From positions 1-64,000 of the forward strand of contig NZ_JHYF01000015.1 in NCBI RefSeq assembly GCF_000621485.1: DNA of 64,000 bases, given 5' to 3'. A program made the position numbers and the translations under genes. This document shows positions 61,565 to 64,000 of the stretch, one piece after another. Positions within the stretch are counted from its first letter, which is position 1; every line of letters starts with the position of its first letter. The DNA is from Alkaliphilus transvaalensis ATCC 700919 (GTDB lineage Bacteria > Bacillota > Clostridia > Peptostreptococcales > Natronincolaceae). The notes under the pieces are model-generated. The model saw nothing but the letters and a program-made list of their open reading frames with translations, had not been told where the DNA came from and did not search any database.

Positions 61565-63013
61565 ATGAAAAAGACATTTAAAAAAATGATGGGATTAGCA
61601 TTAATTGCTGTAATGTTGGTTACGACTCTTGTAGCTTGTAGCAGTACTGAAACAGGAAAAAATGAAAATGATAAAGTTGTTGCTGATCTAACAACAGATG
61701 TCGTTGTTATTGGGTCTGGTGGAGCAGGTCTAGCAGCTGCCATTGAAGCCAAAGATGCAGGAAAATCTGTTATTGTAGTGGAAAAAATGCCTATGGTAGG
61801 TGGTAATACCCTTAGAGCAACAGGTGGATTAAACGCTGCAGGGACTAGCTCGCAGGCTGCATTAGGTATCGAAGACAGCCCAGAGAGCCATTATGAGGAC
61901 ACTATGAAGGGTGGATATTATAAGAATGACCCTGAATTGGTTAACATATTGGCAGAAAATGCAGCAGACGCAGTAGAATGGTTAATTGGTTTAGGTGCAG
62001 ATTTAAGTGACGTAGGTAGAATGGCAGGAGCAAGCCAAAATCGTTCCCACAGACCGACTGGTGGAGCCCCTGTAGGAGCCCACTTAGTATCAGTATTAAG
62101 AGATAGCGCTTTAGAAAAAGGGATAGAAATATTAACTCAAACAACTGCTACAGAAATATTACTTGAAGATGGAAGCGTTGTAGGAATCATTGCTACAGAT
62201 AAAGATAATAAAGAATTTACGATTAATTCAGAAACTGTCATTATTGCAACTGGTGGATTTGGAGCTAACACAACTATGTTTGCTGAGTATGATCCGTCTC
62301 TAACTGGTTTCGGTTCAACAAATCATCCCGGAGCTACTGGTGACGGAATTGCTATGGCACTGAAAATTGGTGCAGCTTTAGTAGATATTGAAGAAATCCA
62401 GACTCATCCAACGGTTGTACCATCTAATGGTTATATGATTACAGAAGCTGTTAGAGGGAATGGTGCTATTTTAATCAATAGAGATGGTGAGCGTTTTGTT
62501 AATGAATTAGGAACAAGAGATGTTGTATCAGAAGCAACTTTAGATCAAGAAGGAAGTACTGCTTTCCTTTTCTTTGATGAAGGCGTAAGAGAGAGTTTAA
62601 GTGCAATTAATGGATATGTTGAAAGTGGTTTAACTATTCAAGGAGATACTTTAGAAGCATTGGCTTTAGAAGCAGGAATCAACTTAGAAAATTTAGAAGC
62701 TACAGTAGAGGCTTATAATAATGCTGTACAGGAAGGGGTAGATTCTACATTTGGTAGAGATGATCTACCAAGATCCCTAGAAAATAGTCAGTTTTATGTA
62801 ATTGAAGTAGGTCCTGCTGTACACCATACAATGGGAGGCCTTAAAATTAATGAAAAGGCAGAAGTTTTAGATGAAGCAGGAAATCCTATAGTTGGATTAT
62901 TTGCAGCTGGAGAAGTAACAGGTGGAATCCACGGAGGAAACAGACTAGGTGCTAATGCTTTAACAGATTTAATTGTATTCGGAAGAATAGCTGGAATTAA
63001 CGCATCAAAATAA
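61565..63013 (+). CDS. FAD-dependent lipoprotein of the fumarate/urocanate reductase family
   Basis: The 482-residue protein has a lipoprotein signal with lipobox LVAC (cysteine near residue 25), an FAD-binding VVVIGSGGAGLAAAIEA (about 47-63), the substrate region MVGGNTLRATGG, and GGIHGGNRLGANAL near the C-terminus, as in FrdA/flavocytochrome c. It would face the outside and reduce an unsaturated organic acid such as fumarate or urocanate. No heme or FMN-binding domain is attached. A palindrome lies upstream and a strong terminator follows. Confidence 0.88.
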   Translation: MKKTFKKMMGLALIAVMLVTTLVACSSTETGKNENDKVVADLTTDVVVIGSGGAGLAAAIEAKDAGKSVIVVEKMPMVGGNTLRATGGLNAAGTSSQAALGIEDSPESHYEDTMKGGYYKNDPELVNILAENAADAVEWLIGLGADLSDVGRMAGASQNRSHRPTGGAPVGAHLVSVLRDSALEKGIEILTQTTATEILLEDGSVVGIIATDKDNKEFTINSETVIIATGGFGANTTMFAEYDPSLTGFGSTNHPGATGDGIAMALKIGAALVDIEEIQTHPTVVPSNGYMITEAVRGNGAILINRDGERFVNELGTRDVVSEATLDQEGSTAFLFFDEGVRESLSAINGYVESGLTIQGDTLEALALEAGINLENLEATVEAYNNAVQEGVDSTFGRDDLPRSLENSQFYVIEVGPAVHHTMGGLKINEKAEVLDEAGNPIVGLFAAGEVTGGIHGGNRLGANALTDLIVFGRIAGINASK

Positions 63014-63043
63014 AGAGAAATTAACCCCCCTTTTATTTTAGTT

Positions 63044-63096
63044 AAACTCCCCTTTATAGTAGATTGTATCAATCTATAGAAAGGGGAGTTTTTATA
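63044..63096 (+). terminator. Strong terminator after the flavoprotein gene
   Basis: AAACTCCCCTTT and AAAGGGGAGTTT enclose a second paired segment (AGATTG/CAATCT), followed by TTTTTAT. Confidence 0.9.
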
Positions 63097-63257
63097 TGAA
63101 CTTATTTACTCATTAAAATTTATTAATTATGGACTTTCCTCAAATCTCTAGTACTGAAAAGGAACAAAATTACATAATATTTTTCTAAATAGTTATAATA
63201 TCCTTAAAAGGGCATATATAGTACTAATCTAAACAAAGATCGTGGGGAGGGTTTAAG

Positions 63258-63614
63258 ATGGCAAAAAAGCCAAAAAAAATAAGTGATCCTGTGGAGTTAG
63301 AAAAGGTAATTAAAAGATCAAGCAAAAAACCTGTTTTTATTTTTAAACATGATGCTATGAATCAAGAAAGTGAAGATGCATTTCAAGAATATGTTGATTT
63401 TATAGAGGACACAGAAGAAAATATTATTTTTACCGTTATTTATGTAAGGGAGGATACAGAAGTATCGGAAGCCGTGGAGGAATTATTAGAAATTTCCCAT
63501 GATACACCTCAATTAATATTATTAATTGATGAAGAAGTGGCTTGGGATGACACTGGTGATAATATAAATTTTGATAACATTAATGACGTTGTAAATGAAT
63601 ATATCACAGAATAA
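63258..63614 (+). CDS. Bacilliredoxin (BrxC/YtxJ)-like protein lacking the active cysteine
   Basis: The 118-residue protein has the thioredoxin-like layout of YtxJ/BrxC: LEKVIKRSSKKPVFIFKHDA, then ENIIFTVIYVREDTEVSEAV, then HDTPQLILLIDEEVAWDDTG. In bacilliredoxins a cysteine follows the KH segment (KHSxxCPxS). Here the text is KHDAMNQES and no cysteine is present anywhere, so it cannot perform the usual thiol exchange. GGGAGGG precedes the ATG. Confidence 0.82.
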   Translation: MAKKPKKISDPVELEKVIKRSSKKPVFIFKHDAMNQESEDAFQEYVDFIEDTEENIIFTVIYVREDTEVSEAVEELLEISHDTPQLILLIDEEVAWDDTGDNINFDNINDVVNEYITE

Positions 63615-63733
63615 ATGATATAGAGTCCATTTGTTTATTTTTACCTCTCGACATACTTCAATAGTTGCACGATCTTCGGTAGAGTGATAAAATAGATTAG
63701 TAGCAACTAGTTAAGGAGAGGTAGGGGGAACAG

Positions 63734-64000
63734 ATGAAAAAAGAAATACTAGAGTGGGTAAAAACAATTATATTGTCAGTCTTAATCGCTCTAATCATAA
63801 CGACTTTCGTAAAGCCCACGATAGTTAGGCAATATTCTATGATGCCAACATTAAATGAATACGATTTTTTGTTAATAAACCGATTTCTCTATAATAGAGG
63901 TACACCACAGCATGGTGATATAGTGGTTTACGAATCATCTTTAAAGACAAATTTAGGTAGAAATAAACTTCTCATTAAACGAGTGATTGCTGTTCCTGGA
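63734..64000 (+). CDS. lepB: Signal peptidase I (partial at right edge)
   Basis: The first 89 residues show one transmembrane helix (TIILSVLIALIITTFV), then the catalytic serine in VRQYSMMPTL and the lysine region KLLIKRVIAVPG. This is the S26 signal peptidase I layout that releases signal peptides at the outer membrane face. The stop codon lies outside the window. AGGGGG is 4-5 nt before the ATG. Confidence 0.88.
   Translation, partial: MKKEILEWVKTIILSVLIALIITTFVKPTIVRQYSMMPTLNEYDFLLINRFLYNRGTPQHGDIVVYESSLKTNLGRNKLLIKRVIAVPG

Noticed and set aside
62794-63072. Leftward 92-codon frame
   Set aside because: Shadow of the flavoprotein gene and its terminator.
1-64000. tRNA or rRNA genes
   Set aside because: No T-loop GGTTCGAATC-type segment with a matching acceptor stem was seen. 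The recurring CCAGTTCGAAGG belongs to attC.

Overview
The window is AT-rich DNA with AGGAGG-type ribosome binding sites, many short lipoproteins and small membrane proteins, and a run of U-tailed hairpin terminators. This fits a low-GC Bacillota, most likely a clostridial (Alkaliphilus-like) chromosome. The genus is a guess from gene style. No rRNA, tRNA, CRISPR array, insertion sequence or transposase gene was seen.

Bases 1 to about 52,300 look like a large chromosomal integron cassette array. Nearly every gene is on the + strand, most are single-gene units with their own ribosome binding site, and neighbours are functionally unrelated. Between them sit about 30 copies or remnants of one long repeat (about 130-175 bp) with integron attC architecture: a 5' box ending in AAC, an inner arm such as GTGTTTGC, a folded centre, the matching inner arm GCAAACAC, and a 3' box beginning GTT. 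The start of a cassette (TTRRRY) is complementary to its own end (RYYYAA) and often not to its neighbour's, as expected if cassettes circularise. In many cassettes the complementarity continues for 15-25 nt. Sites are mostly intact from 322 to about 24,400, then become sparse and degraded to the right. That suggests the young end, attI and the integrase gene (none is in this window) lie to the left.

Cassette cargo includes a SIR2/AbiH-like protein, a DisA-like nucleotide cyclase domain, SAM methyltransferases, a Phd antitoxin with a frameshifted ParE/RelE toxin, two CPBP proteases, two APH-type kinases, many GNAT acetyltransferases, HD and HAD hydrolases, a RidA-like protein, a nucleoside deoxyribosyltransferase-like protein, an SDR, a histidine phosphatase, two membrane-anchored M23-like proteins, an EreA/ChaN-like lipoprotein, a PlsC acyltransferase and many unknowns. 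Broken genes are common (GNAT, HAD, aspartyl protease, DinB, TmrB-like kinase, SDR relic, methyltransferase). An ORF-less cassette with a terminator-like hairpin recurs in full or partial copies. One inverted unit (25.2-26.2 kb) encodes a YidC-like insertase plus a small membrane protein.

From about 52.4 kb the layout becomes that of an ordinary chromosome: promoters, strong terminators and genes on both strands. A promoter, a 30-codon leader ORF and two terminators precede a heterodimeric ABC exporter pair (BmrC/BmrD type), which suggests attenuation control. Then follow a flavodoxin-fold quinone reductase, a PrsW-type membrane protease, a HAD phosphatase, two minus-strand membrane-anchored proteins, a flavin lipoprotein of the fumarate/urocanate reductase family behind a palindromic operator candidate, a bacilliredoxin-like protein without its cysteine, and the start of signal peptidase I at the right edge.
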